From Rummeliibacillus stabekisii (GTDB lineage: Bacteria > Bacillota > Bacilli > Bacillales_A > Planococcaceae), in the NCBI RefSeq assembly GCF_007988965.1, contig NZ_BJVD01000006.1:1-64000 (forward strand): a DNA stretch of 64,000 nucleotides. The letters run 5' to 3'. A program made the translations under genes and the position numbers. This document shows, one piece after another, positions 1-8,849 of the stretch; the first letter of the stretch is position 1, and every line of letters begins with the position of its first letter. The notes beneath the pieces were generated by a model, which searched no databases, was not told the origin of the DNA, and saw only the letters and a list, made by a program, of their open reading frames with translations.

Positions 1-9
1 TACAATAAT

Positions 10-81
10 GGCCCCTTGGTCAAGCGGTTAAGACACCGCCCTTTCACGGCGGTAACACGGGTTCGAATCCCGTAGGGGTCA
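10..81 (+). tRNA. tRNA-Glu (anticodon TTC)
   Basis: A 72-nt cloverleaf. The 7-bp acceptor stem pairs 10-16 with 74-80 (one G-U), the anticodon stem is CCGCC/GGCGG, and the 7-base loop at 41-47 carries TTC at 43-45. The T-loop TTCGAAT lies at 62-68 and the discriminator base is A81. CCA is not encoded and must be added after transcription. The promoter, and any tRNA genes upstream, lie outside the window. Confidence 0.96.
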
Positions 82-92
82 TTACATAACCT

Positions 93-131
93 AACCTTCA
101 GAGCATTCTGTATTGTTCTGAAGGTTTTTTT
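93..131 (+). terminator. intrinsic terminator after tRNA-Glu
   Basis: A perfect 10-bp stem (93-102 with 117-126) is followed by a run of T. It ends the tRNA transcript. Confidence 0.88.
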
Positions 132-309
132 GTATGCAAAAAGATGTTTACCATAAATTTTGAAGTGTGCCAGCCTTTATTTATTAAAAAATATAATAGC
201 TTTCCATAGACTGTTTGCTAATATGAGGTTTAAACCTATCTTGACAATTAAATTAGGTAAAATGGGTCGCTTTCTATTTAAAAGTTCTGTATGATATTTA
301 GGATAACGA

Positions 310-324
310 AATTTTCAGAAAGGA
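310..324 (+). promoter_or_regulatory. possible CodY box overlapping the RBS
   Basis: Twelve of 15 bases match the CodY consensus AATTTTCWGAAAATT; the last three differ. The site overlaps the AAAGGA ribosome binding site of the ABC transporter, where a bound repressor could act. The match is suggestive only, because A+T-rich DNA yields such motifs by chance. Confidence 0.3.
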
Positions 325-334
325 CTTCATACAT

Positions 335-2035
335 ATGCTAAAACAGTTTTTTAGTTACTACAAACCACATAGGAAATTGTTTATAATTGATTTTTGTTCA
401 GCCATTATTGTGGCTATTTTAGAGCTAGCGTTTCCTGTAGCTGTTCAAAAGTTTATTGATACGCTGCTTCCTACAAACAACTGGGGAATGATCACGAAAG
501 TAGGAGGCCTTTTGCTTCTGGTGTATCTATTGAGTACCATCTTAAACTTTATTGTTAATTATCTTGGTCATAAACTTGGTATAAATATTGAAACTGATAT
601 GAGAGAAGAATTGTTTACACATGTTCAAAAGCAGTCTTTCCGGTTCTTTGATAATACTAAAACCGGCCATATCATGAGCCGAATAACGAATGATTTATTT
701 GATATTGGCGAATTTGCACATCATGGGCCAGAGGATTTCTTTATCGCTATCATGACTTTTATTGGCGCTTTTTGGATCATGTTTACCGTGAATCCAACGC
801 TTTCATGGATTGTGCTTGTAATGGTTCCAATTTTAATGGTTCTTGTTTATGTATCTAATGTAAAAATGAATAGGGCATGGACGGGTATGTACGGAGAAAT
901 AGCTGAAATCAACGGACGAGTAGAGGATAGCGTTTCAGGTGTTCGAGTAGTACAATCGTTTACAAATGAAACCTATGAAAAAAATCGTTTTAAAAAACAG
1001 AATGGATTATTTCGCCTCGTTAAATTAAGTGCTTATAAAGTCATGGGAGCGACAAATGCTAGTATCTATTTTATGACGAGGCTCTTGACTTTACTAGTCC
1101 TTGTAGTGGGAGCATGGCTAAGTTTTCATGACAAATTGTCATATGGTGAGCTGGTTAGCTTTATCTTGTATACAAATGTGTTAATTAAGCCGATTGATAA
1201 AATCACAGCATTACTGGAGTTGTATCCGAAAGGCATGGCGGGCTTTAAACGCTTTCAAGATTTACTCGCTCGTGATCCCGAAGTTCAAGATAAGCCGAAT
1301 GCTTTAATTGCTCCACATTTAAAAGGTGCTATTTCCTTCAATAATGTAGATTTTAGTTATGATCATTCAAATGAAATTCTACAGAATTTATCTTTTGATT
1401 TAAAAGCAGGCGAAATGACGGCTTTTGTAGGGCCTTCAGGAGCGGGGAAGACAACAATTAGCTCGCTTATTCCACGTTTTTATGATGTTAATAGTGGTTC
1501 AATTACCATTGATGGAATAGATATTCGTGATATGACGAAGCATTCATTGCGCAAACAAATTGGTATAGTTCAGCAGGATGTATTTTTGTTTACTGGTACC
1601 ATTCAGGAGAATATTGAATATGGCAAACTAGGAGCCTCATTTGAAGAAATTCAATATGCTGCAGAAAAAGCAAATCTTTCCGAACTAATAGAAAGTTTGC
1701 CAGATGGCTATCAAACAGAAATTGGTGAGAGGGGATTAAAATTATCAGGTGGGCAAAAGCAACGTTTAGCGATCGCTAGAATGTTCCTTAAAAACCCTCC
1801 TATATTAATCCTAGACGAAGCGACTTCTGCACTTGATACACAGACCGAAAAAATTATTCAAGATTCACTAATGGAATTGGCGAAAAACCGTACTACTATC
1901 GTTATTGCTCACAGACTTGCAACAATTCGGAATGCTAATCGTATTATGGTAGTAACAAAAGATGGTATAGCAGAAGATGGAACATTTACTGAATTGATGG
2001 AAAAAGGCGGCATTTTCGCGAGATTAAATGCTTAG
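335..2035 (+). CDS. ABC transporter, fused permease and ATPase (MsbA-type exporter)
   Basis: This 566-residue half-transporter has an N-terminal exporter-type membrane domain with hydrophobic segments near residues 15-41, 56-82, 135-173 and 245-286, followed by a cytoplasmic ATPase. The ATPase shows Walker A GPSGAGKTT near 366, signature LSGGQKQR near 470, Walker B LILDEATSAL near 490 and the H-loop His near 525. The fused layout is that of type IV exporters working as dimers on lipids, peptides or drugs. The substrate cannot be read from sequence. No partner half-transporter is adjacent, so a homodimer is likely. AAAGGA precedes the ATG, and a CodY-like motif overlaps that site. Confidence 0.92.
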   Translation: MLKQFFSYYKPHRKLFIIDFCSAIIVAILELAFPVAVQKFIDTLLPTNNWGMITKVGGLLLLVYLLSTILNFIVNYLGHKLGINIETDMREELFTHVQKQSFRFFDNTKTGHIMSRITNDLFDIGEFAHHGPEDFFIAIMTFIGAFWIMFTVNPTLSWIVLVMVPILMVLVYVSNVKMNRAWTGMYGEIAEINGRVEDSVSGVRVVQSFTNETYEKNRFKKQNGLFRLVKLSAYKVMGATNASIYFMTRLLTLLVLVVGAWLSFHDKLSYGELVSFILYTNVLIKPIDKITALLELYPKGMAGFKRFQDLLARDPEVQDKPNALIAPHLKGAISFNNVDFSYDHSNEILQNLSFDLKAGEMTAFVGPSGAGKTTISSLIPRFYDVNSGSITIDGIDIRDMTKHSLRKQIGIVQQDVFLFTGTIQENIEYGKLGASFEEIQYAAEKANLSELIESLPDGYQTEIGERGLKLSGGQKQRLAIARMFLKNPPILILDEATSALDTQTEKIIQDSLMELAKNRTTIVIAHRLATIRNANRIMVVTKDGIAEDGTFTELMEKGGIFARLNA

Positions 2036-2083
2036 ATATATGAAAGTTATGGAGGATAGTTTAGCCTAATATAAAAGAGGTAT

Positions 2084-2773
2084 ATGAACTATAAAGACTT
2101 TTTAAAAAGAAAAAGGAGAGTATTATTTTCTATGAATCAACCTGACGACTATAAAATTCAGCCATTCTTTTCAATATGGCTCCATCCAAAGAAAACTGCC
2201 AGCTATGTGATCGAACATAAGAATTGGACATATGTTATTCTCTACGTCATACTTGGCGGAATGGCGAGCACAATGATAGGCTTGTCTGGACAAGAGTTAT
2301 ATCCTTCTTTTTCCATTTGGCTACTGTTGCTTGGCTGTATTTTAGCGGGACCGTTCATAGGGGCAGTCAGCGTCATTATTTCTTCAGGCGTCATTTGGCT
2401 TGTAGGAAAATTATTTAAAGGAAAAGGAAGCTTTGAAGATATATTTAAAGTAATTAGTTTATCATCGATTCCTAATATTACTCTTGCTCCATTTATGCTA
2501 GTATGGATGGCTAATGCTCCTCAAAGTTTTTTTAATATGAACGATGAAGCATTAACAAATGGTGCTGCGATTATTAGTATTGTGCTGTCATTAGCGGTCT
2601 TTATAGTCACTATTTGGACTTTTGTCATCCAAGTGGGAAGTGTCGCAACTGCACATCGCTTTTCGAACTGGCGATCATTTTTTACGCTCGTATTGCCAGG
2701 CATTGTAATTGGATTAATTCTTATCGGAATTGTTTTGCTACTTGTCATTACATTTGGTTTTATTGTGTACTAA
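2084..2773 (+). CDS. Yip1-family multispanning membrane protein
   Basis: This protein of up to 229 residues has about five hydrophobic segments in its last 180 residues, after an N-terminal stretch reading FFSIWLHPKKTASYVI. That stretch resembles the start of the bacterial Yip1 (PF04893) family, whose function is unknown. The start is uncertain. The ATG at 2084 has GAGGT only 2-3 bases upstream, while the ATG at 2132 (MNQPDDYK) has AAGGAG about 13 bases upstream and fits the usual family N-terminus better. It may be co-transcribed with the ABC transporter 48 bp upstream and is closed by the following terminator. Confidence 0.75.
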   Translation: MNYKDFLKRKRRVLFSMNQPDDYKIQPFFSIWLHPKKTASYVIEHKNWTYVILYVILGGMASTMIGLSGQELYPSFSIWLLLLGCILAGPFIGAVSVIISSGVIWLVGKLFKGKGSFEDIFKVISLSSIPNITLAPFMLVWMANAPQSFFNMNDEALTNGAAIISIVLSLAVFIVTIWTFVIQVGSVATAHRFSNWRSFFTLVLPGIVIGLILIGIVLLLVITFGFIVY

Positions 2774-2777
2774 TCCT

Positions 2778-2817
2778 AAGCCGGATTTCCTCAAGTAAGG
2801 AAATTTCGGCTTTTTTG
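2778..2817 (+). terminator. intrinsic terminator
   Basis: A long GC-containing stem (AAGCCGG-ATTTCC against GGAAATTTCGGCTT, one bulge) is followed by six T. It ends the ABC-transporter/Yip1 transcript. Confidence 0.88.
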
Positions 2818-2956
2818 CATGTTTTAATGATTATGAGGGAAGTAAATATTTATTGGAAAAAGCGCGAAGGGAAAACTGAAAACAATAAAAATTTACATTG
2901 TAAAACCATTTCGGTATGATTAACTTTGTGTATTTAAAAAGTGGAGGATTTTTTGA

Positions 2957-4240
2957 ATGAATCATGGCAACAAATGGGCATTATTGCCTTTTCTTATTTT
3001 TATACTCTTATTCATAGGTTCTGGCATATTGACAAAAGACTTTACAGCTATGCCACTTAATATGGCTGTTGGAATTGCCTGTATAGCTGCTTTTGTAATG
3101 AATCGCCGAGATGGAACAGAGAAAAAGCTAGAAGTATTTTTAAAAGGTGCGGGAAACAAAGATGTCATGCTAATGGTTTTAATTTTTCTTTTAGCAGGGG
3201 CATTTTCAAATGTCGCTAAAGAGATGGGCGCTGTGGAATCAACCGTAAATCTAGGGTTAACATACCTGCCACAGAATTTTTTATTAGTAGGGTTATTTAT
3301 TATTGGCTGTTTAATTTCATTGTCGATGGGCACATCGATGGGGACTGTGGTGGCGTTATCTCCTATTGGCGTTGGGATAGCAGATGCTACTGAAATCTCA
3401 GTAGCCTTAACCATGGCAACAGTGGTAGGAGGAGCCATGTTCGGCGATAATCTATCAGTTATATCAGATACCACTATTGCAGCTGTTCGAACACAAGGTA
3501 CAGATATGCGTGATAAATTCAAGGTGAACTTTTGGATTGTGTTGCCTGCAGCTGTGGTAACAGCAATTATTATAGGGATTTTGACAGCAGGAAACAGTCA
3601 TGCACTCAAAAACTCCTATGATTATTCAATCCTTTCTATAGTTCCTTACATTTTTGTGCTGGTTGCAGCCATAATTGGGGTGGATGTAATAAAAGTGTTG
3701 CTAGGAGGCATTATTGTTTCTTTTGCAATTGGTTTGATAAATGGCTCATTAAGTGTTCTCTCGTTTGTAGAAGCGGCGAGTAAAGGAATAGTTGGTATGG
3801 AGGATATTGCTATTATTGCAGTATTAATCAGCGGACTTGTAGCATTAATACAGCATGCTGGAGGTATTGACTTCCTTCTAACGTTTATATCCAAAAAAAT
3901 TCGTTCAAAAAAAGGGGCAGAATTCGGCATTGCAAGTTTAGTGAGTGTGACTGATATCTCGACTGCTAATAATACAATTGCGATTTTAATGACAGGACCT
4001 CTAGCAAAAAAAATAGCAGATCAATATGAAGTCGATCCTAGAAAATCTGCAAGTTTATTAGATATATTTGCTAGTGTATGGCAAGGATTTGTTCCCTATT
4101 CTCCTCAGTTACTAGCTGCGGCGAGTGTTGCAGGTATCTCAACGGTAAGCATTATGTTTTATTCGTTTTATCCTGTTTTAATGGCTGTTTGTGCAGTAGG
4201 GGCTATTTTAATCGGTTATCCGCGTTTAAAGAAAAAATAA
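2957..4240 (+). CDS. Na+/H+ antiporter family protein (NhaC-like)
   Basis: This 427-residue integral membrane protein has about 11-12 hydrophobic segments. The motif GGAMFGDNLSVISDTTIAA near residues 159-177 is the hallmark of the NhaC superfamily (PF03553), which exchanges Na+ or carboxylates for protons. A second repeat carries VTDISTANNTIAI near residue 335. The gene stands alone between terminators, with GGAGG nine bases before the ATG. The exact substrate (Na+/H+, malate/lactate or an amino acid) is not decided by the sequence. Confidence 0.85.
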   Translation: MNHGNKWALLPFLIFILLFIGSGILTKDFTAMPLNMAVGIACIAAFVMNRRDGTEKKLEVFLKGAGNKDVMLMVLIFLLAGAFSNVAKEMGAVESTVNLGLTYLPQNFLLVGLFIIGCLISLSMGTSMGTVVALSPIGVGIADATEISVALTMATVVGGAMFGDNLSVISDTTIAAVRTQGTDMRDKFKVNFWIVLPAAVVTAIIIGILTAGNSHALKNSYDYSILSIVPYIFVLVAAIIGVDVIKVLLGGIIVSFAIGLINGSLSVLSFVEAASKGIVGMEDIAIIAVLISGLVALIQHAGGIDFLLTFISKKIRSKKGAEFGIASLVSVTDISTANNTIAILMTGPLAKKIADQYEVDPRKSASLLDIFASVWQGFVPYSPQLLAAASVAGISTVSIMFYSFYPVLMAVCAVGAILIGYPRLKKK

Positions 4241-4271
4241 GGATGTGCAATTATGAACACACCCTTATTTT
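4236..4271. terminator. bidirectional terminator between convergent genes
   Basis: A 12-position inverted repeat (4236-4247 with 4258-4269) has A-rich sequence on one side and a T-run on the other. It overlaps the stop codons of both flanking genes and so serves both. Confidence 0.82.
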
Positions 4272-4492
4272 TTATTGAAAATATTGTCTTCTTGTAAAAT
4301 TTCACGTGAAATCGCAATCGCACCTTTTTTTCTTAAGTGCATGATCGCTTCTTCATCAGCTGTTAGTATTTTTTCAATATATTCATCTTGCTTTTCGCTT
4401 GGAATATGCATACCTTTAAATTCATCTCTTAGAGCATATTCATAAATTTCCATTTCTTCGTTAGAAAGAAACGTATTTGCTTTAGAATCCAT
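4265..4492 (-). CDS. small hypothetical protein, 75 aa
   Basis: I do not recognise this gene. It is soluble, highly charged and predicted mostly helical, with no signal peptide or cysteines. GAAGGTG lies about nine bases before the ATG, and the frame ends inside a bidirectional terminator, both of which support a real gene. The A+T-rich DNA upstream (4493-4573) could hold its promoter. Confidence 0.6.
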   Translation of the reverse strand: MDSKANTFLSNEEMEIYEYALRDEFKGMHIPSEKQDEYIEKILTADEEAIMHLRKKGAIAISREILQEDNIFNKK

Positions 4493-4573
4493 ATGTTATA
4501 ACACCTTCAAAATAGAATTTGTAATTTAATTATACACCAATGAACAAGTTAAATAGCAACTGAAACATCATGA

Positions 4574-4605
4574 AAAAAGATTAAGCTTAATCGCTTAATC
4601 TTTTT
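4574..4605 (-). terminator. terminator of the flavohaemoglobin gene
   Basis: AAAAAGATTAAGC pairs with GCTTAATCTTTTT around a 6-base loop. Read on the minus strand it ends in a T-run, directly at the hmp stop codon. Confidence 0.8.
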
Positions 4606-5791
4606 ATATTTCAGGTGTCTCCGTATCAATTGTCATAGATGGACCAAAGAATTCGTAGAAGATGTGGTCTTCCTGTAGTCCCATAGCTAGCAAATGTTTA
4701 ACCATGGCCACCATAAAAGGAATGGGTCCGCAAATATAGACATCTGTAGAAGAATCAATATGCTTTTCCAAAAACTCTTTTGATACAAAGCCATCAGTTT
4801 GAGTAATTAACTCATGGTAGTATAGCTGTGAATGATCCTTCGCTAATTCATTCAAGGCATCACTGAATGTTAATAAATCTCGGGTGCTAACACTTTGGAT
4901 AAAATGGATTTTTTCCTTATTTTCTTTAACAGCTGATTGAACCATACTAAAAAGTGGTGTAATTCCAATGCCGCCAGCTAAAAAGGCGACAGAAGTGTCA
5001 GCTTTTGTGTGGTAGAAAAATTCCCCTGCTGGTGCGCTGATTTGTATTTTGTCTCCTACATTTAATGAATCATGCAAATAGTTGGAAACAATGCCTGCTG
5101 GGTCAGTTATGATTTCGCGTTTAACAGAAATTCGATATGATTCTCCATCATAGGTTTTAGACAAACTATATTGCCTCTTATGTGCATACTTTTGCCCGGG
5201 AATCTGTACATGTACTGTAATATATTGACCTGGCTTATAGTCAGGTAGTGGTGCATCATCAGCGGGTTTTAAGTAGAATGAAGTCACTAATCTATTTTCT
5301 GGAATTTTATCAACCAGGGTAAAGTCTTTAAAGAATCTCCATCCGCCAGGTTTATTTTCTGTTTCCTTGTACATCTCTTCTTCAGTATTGATGAAGGCAT
5401 CCGCTAACACCCCGTATGCCTCAGTCCACGCATCCATGATTTTTGGTGTTGCTGCGTCGCCAAGTACTTCTTTAATGGCGATTAATAAATTCTTACCCAC
5501 GATTGGATAATGCTCAGGTTTAATGCCAAGACTTCGATGTTTCTCAGAAATTTGTCTAACGACAGGCATAATTTCCGAAAGGTTTTCAATGTGAACAGCT
5601 GCAGCATATACGGCATTAGCTAACGCCAATTGCTGACGTCCTTGTTTTTGGTTTGTTTGGTTAAAAATATTTAATAGTTCTGGGTGTATTTCGAAAAGCC
5701 GTTTGTAAAAGATCGTTGTAATCTTTTTACCGTGTGCCTCTAAGGCGGGGGCAGTAGATTTAATAATTTCCATTGTTTCTTTACTAAGCAA
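4604..5791 (-). CDS. hmp: flavohaemoglobin, nitric oxide dioxygenase
   Basis: This enzyme oxidises NO to nitrate using O2 and NAD(P)H. It has an N-terminal globin domain (about 1-135, including HRSLGIKPEHYPIVG with the proximal His), an FAD-binding beta-barrel (about 150-255, RQYSLS) and a C-terminal NAD-binding domain (GGIGITPLFSM, YICGPIPFM). I place the start at the TTG at 5791-5789. It lies nine bases after AAGGA and gives MLSKETMEIIKS, which aligns with the Bacillus subtilis Hmp start; two in-frame ATGs upstream are badly spaced from any SD. In Bacilli hmp is usually under NsrR/ResDE control. An A+T-rich imperfect inverted repeat at about 5835-5860 is a possible operator. Confidence 0.95.
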   Translation of the reverse strand: MLSKETMEIIKSTAPALEAHGKKITTIFYKRLFEIHPELLNIFNQTNQKQGRQQLALANAVYAAAVHIENLSEIMPVVRQISEKHRSLGIKPEHYPIVGKNLLIAIKEVLGDAATPKIMDAWTEAYGVLADAFINTEEEMYKETENKPGGWRFFKDFTLVDKIPENRLVTSFYLKPADDAPLPDYKPGQYITVHVQIPGQKYAHKRQYSLSKTYDGESYRISVKREIITDPAGIVSNYLHDSLNVGDKIQISAPAGEFFYHTKADTSVAFLAGGIGITPLFSMVQSAVKENKEKIHFIQSVSTRDLLTFSDALNELAKDHSQLYYHELITQTDGFVSKEFLEKHIDSSTDVYICGPIPFMVAMVKHLLAMGLQEDHIFYEFFGPSMTIDTETPEI

Positions 5792-6099
5792 TGCCACCAT
5801 TCCTTCCATTATACATATAGGTTATTTTTTGCTTAATACTTAAAAATATACCTTATTTAATGTTCATTAAACTTGGTTAGAAGTATGATTATACTCTCTC
5901 ATTAGATGAGTAATAGAGGTTGAAATGGGGGATTACTTTATACCGGATTTTCTTGATAAGAGTTTATTGAGGGTTCAAGATGACGATGCATAGAAAGAAT
6001 ACCTCGTACATAAAAATATAAATATCGAAGTTTTTTGCTTTTTATTTTGAGGGAGTAATGTACAATAAACTAGAGAGCTTTTAGAAAGTAGGAGAATAA
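5792..6099. other. divergent intergenic region hmp / terC-like gene
   Basis: About 308 bp without a gene. It must hold the promoters of both flanking genes. I see an imperfect dyad upstream of hmp and a TACAAT at 6061-6066 that could be a -10 for the downstream gene, but no convincing -35. No yybP-ykoY (manganese) riboswitch fold is evident, although some Bacillus terC genes have one. Confidence 0.4.
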
Positions 6100-6771
6100 A
6101 TGGAAGCAGAATTTATTGCAAAGATTGTATCAATTATTTTGCTAGATATTGTATTAAGTGGAGACAATGCAGTAGTCATTGCACTCGCTTGCCGAAACCT
6201 AGCAAAAAACCAACGAAAAAAAGCCATATTGATTGGAACAGGCGGTGCAATCGGTTTACGGATCGTCTTGACATTTATTGCTGTTTGGCTACTACAAATT
6301 CCATTCGTAAAAGTGGTAGGCGGCTTGCTCTTATTTTATATCGCGTATGATTTAATTCGTTCAAAAGAAGAAGATCCGGATATAAAAAGCGGCAATAACT
6401 TATTCGCTGCTGTACGCACCATCATAGTTGCGGATTTCGTTATGAGTCTTGATAATGTTTTGGCTATTGCAGGTGTTGCCAATGGTCATAATGGCCTTGT
6501 TGCATTAGGCCTGCTTGTTAGTATTCCTTTAATTATTTTTGGTAGCCAAATCATTATTAAATTAATGGAGAAATTCCCTATTTTAATATGGATTGGCGGT
6601 TTGCTCATTGCTTATACGGCAGGGCATATGATTGTCAATGACAAATATGGACATCGGCTAGTTGAAGCTACAACACCACTTATGAATATAATTATCCCAA
6701 TCATTAGTATGGTCTTACTTATACTCGTAGGGCTCTGGACAAAAAAGAGACAAGTTAGGAATATAAAATAA
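6100..6771 (+). CDS. TerC-family membrane protein (YjbE/YkoY-like)
   Basis: This 223-residue protein has about seven membrane segments. Two family motifs with acidic residues inside the membrane are visible: SGDNAVVIAL near residues 20-29 and SLDNVLAIAG near 115-124. TerC proteins of this size in Bacillus are implicated in Mn2+ export, including supply of metal to exported enzymes. The family resemblance is closest to B. subtilis YjbE and YkoY. AGGAG sits seven bases before the ATG. The gene is monocistronic and ends at a strong terminator. Confidence 0.88.
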   Translation: MEAEFIAKIVSIILLDIVLSGDNAVVIALACRNLAKNQRKKAILIGTGGAIGLRIVLTFIAVWLLQIPFVKVVGGLLLFYIAYDLIRSKEEDPDIKSGNNLFAAVRTIIVADFVMSLDNVLAIAGVANGHNGLVALGLLVSIPLIIFGSQIIIKLMEKFPILIWIGGLLIAYTAGHMIVNDKYGHRLVEATTPLMNIIIPIISMVLLILVGLWTKKRQVRNIK

Positions 6772-6823
6772 AGTGTATGCATCGTCTATGATTCACTCGC
6801 TAATTACTCTAAAATGGAGAACT

Positions 6824-6865
6824 AAAAAACGTAACAATGCTAATAACAGCATTGTTACGTTTTTT
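6824..6865. terminator. strong bidirectional terminator
   Basis: A perfect 18-position inverted repeat (6824-6841 with 6848-6865) has A-run and T-run ends. It serves the terC-like gene on plus and pepF on minus. Confidence 0.93.
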
Positions 6866-6870
6866 CTATA

Positions 6871-8688
6871 TTAGTTTGTTGTTTGATGAATTTCTGCAGT
6901 TAATTCTTCTAGTTGATCAATTAAAGAACCAATGAATGCGATGGTTTCTTGTAATGGTTTGTCAGTAGTGATATCTACATTGGCCATTTTTGCAAGTTCA
7001 ACAGGCGATTTTGTACCACCTGCTTGCAATACTTTTAGCCAATCTTCCACAGCAGGCTGGCCTTCTTCTAGGATACGTTTTGATACCTGTGTAGAAATGG
7101 TAAGCCCTGCACTGTATGTGTATGGATAAAGGCCCATATAGTAATGTGGTTGGCGCATCCATGTCAACTCTGCTCCATCGTTAATTTCAACATCGTCGCC
7201 CCAGAATTCTTCTAAAACCGAGCGCGTAATGTTGCTTAAAATAGCTGCATTTACACTTTCACCTGCATCGATTAATTCATACACTTTACGCTGGTAAGCA
7301 GCTTCCAATAAGTGTGTCACAAAATTATGATAGTACGTGCGTGCAATAATGCTTGAGATAACCCAGCGTTTAAAGCGGGGGTCCTCTGAATTCTTTAACA
7401 GATAATTCGCCATAAGCATTTCATTCAATGTAGACGGTGCTTCAACAAAGTATTTAGAAGAATCACTATTGAATAGGGTTTGATGTTTTTGAGCATTTCT
7501 AAAATGCCCTGCATGGCCAAGCTCGTGTGCTAAAACGAATACTTCATTCATGCGTTCAGTCCAAGAAATCAAGATATAGGAATGGAATCCATATGGACTT
7601 GAACAAAAGGCACCAGTTGATTTTCCTTCATTATTGGCGAAATCGATCCAGCGCTCATCAAAAGCGGCATCAATCATGGCAAGGTAATCCTCACCCATGA
7701 CGCCCAGCGCTTTCTTCATATAATCACGAGATTCTTCGATCGTAACCGAAGGTTCATAACTTGGATCCAATGGGATTTTTAAATCGGCAAATGTCATCTT
7801 GCCAATGCCATGCTCTTTTTGGAGAAGCTTAGCATATCTTCTCATATGAGGTGCTAATTCTTTCATAATCAAATCGATTTGGCGGTGATATAAATCTTGC
7901 TCAACTTCTTGGTCAAATAATAAATAGTCCGTTACTGAATCATATCCACGTAAATCAGATAGAGTTTTTTCTGTTTGAACATGGGTATTATATGTTTTAG
8001 CAGTAGTATGTTGATAATCAGCCAGCTTTGTTGAGAAAGCTTTGAATGCTTCGCGACGAACTTCTGTATCTGATTCCAACTCCCAATCTCCTTCGAAAAG
8101 GTTATAGCTTAGTGGGTAGCTTTTACCGCCAACTGTAAAGTGATCAAACTTCATATCTACTAGTTTGGTTGTATTGTATAATCCGTATGGCGCATCTAAT
8201 GTTGAGCTAAGTGCTGCCAGCGTTTTTTCTACTTCTGGGTGAAGCTGATGAGCTTTTTTGGCAATTAATCGATTAAGATAGTGTGCATATGTCGGCTCTA
8301 TTTCTATCGCTTTTTCTAATTCTTCTGATGAAAGTTCCAATATTTCACCATCTATAAATGATACTAGACTAGCAAACTGAGAAGAAACCGTGCTAAATTT
8401 ACTTGCTCGGATTTGCGCTTCATTGTTTGTTTGATCTTCTTCAAGCTGGAGAGAGACATATGTTGCATAAGGGATTAGTGAAGAGACAAGTGCCTCGCAG
8501 TCACGTATGACTTCTATTACTTGTTGGGCGTTGTTAATATTCCCCTTATGCTTAACGTTAAATTCATTTGTGTCTTTTATAAGCTTTTTTACGCCTTCCT
8601 CATAAGCTTCCTCATTAGAAACCAGATGAGTCAAATCCCATGTTTCTTCTACAGGTACTTCATTACGCTTTAGTATATTTTCGACCAT
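6871..8688 (-). CDS. pepF: oligoendopeptidase F (M3 zinc metallopeptidase)
   Basis: This cytosolic peptidase degrades short oligopeptides. It is 605 residues from the ATG at 8688, which is preceded by AAGGAGTGG at good spacing; a frame extension to 8715 lacks an SD. The thermolysin-type zinc site HELGH falls at residues 388-392 (AHELGHAGH), and the M3B architecture runs full length. It matches B. subtilis PepF/YjbG in size and order. The gene appears monocistronic. Confidence 0.95.
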   Translation of the reverse strand: MVENILKRNEVPVEETWDLTHLVSNEEAYEEGVKKLIKDTNEFNVKHKGNINNAQQVIEVIRDCEALVSSLIPYATYVSLQLEEDQTNNEAQIRASKFSTVSSQFASLVSFIDGEILELSSEELEKAIEIEPTYAHYLNRLIAKKAHQLHPEVEKTLAALSSTLDAPYGLYNTTKLVDMKFDHFTVGGKSYPLSYNLFEGDWELESDTEVRREAFKAFSTKLADYQHTTAKTYNTHVQTEKTLSDLRGYDSVTDYLLFDQEVEQDLYHRQIDLIMKELAPHMRRYAKLLQKEHGIGKMTFADLKIPLDPSYEPSVTIEESRDYMKKALGVMGEDYLAMIDAAFDERWIDFANNEGKSTGAFCSSPYGFHSYILISWTERMNEVFVLAHELGHAGHFRNAQKHQTLFNSDSSKYFVEAPSTLNEMLMANYLLKNSEDPRFKRWVISSIIARTYYHNFVTHLLEAAYQRKVYELIDAGESVNAAILSNITRSVLEEFWGDDVEINDGAELTWMRQPHYYMGLYPYTYSAGLTISTQVSKRILEEGQPAVEDWLKVLQAGGTKSPVELAKMANVDITTDKPLQETIAFIGSLIDQLEELTAEIHQTTN

Positions 8689-8849
8689 CTTTACCACTCC
8701 TTTATTTCGTAACACGAATCATCTCTATTATAAATCTTATATTCTATAAAGTAAAACATTTCTGACAAATTGGATTGGAAGTCAAGTTATTGCTTTTGAT
8801 AATAACAAAAATAAAACTCTATAAATATAAAACTTCAATTTATCACTTA

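Noticed and set aside
2962-3522. 186-codon minus-strand frame opposite the NhaC-type gene
   Set aside because: It mirrors a membrane-protein gene, has no SD, and its composition is that of an antisense shadow.
5810-6099. yybP-ykoY manganese riboswitch before the TerC gene
   Set aside because: I looked for its conserved core and terminator hairpin and did not find them; the gap is A+T-rich and weakly structured.
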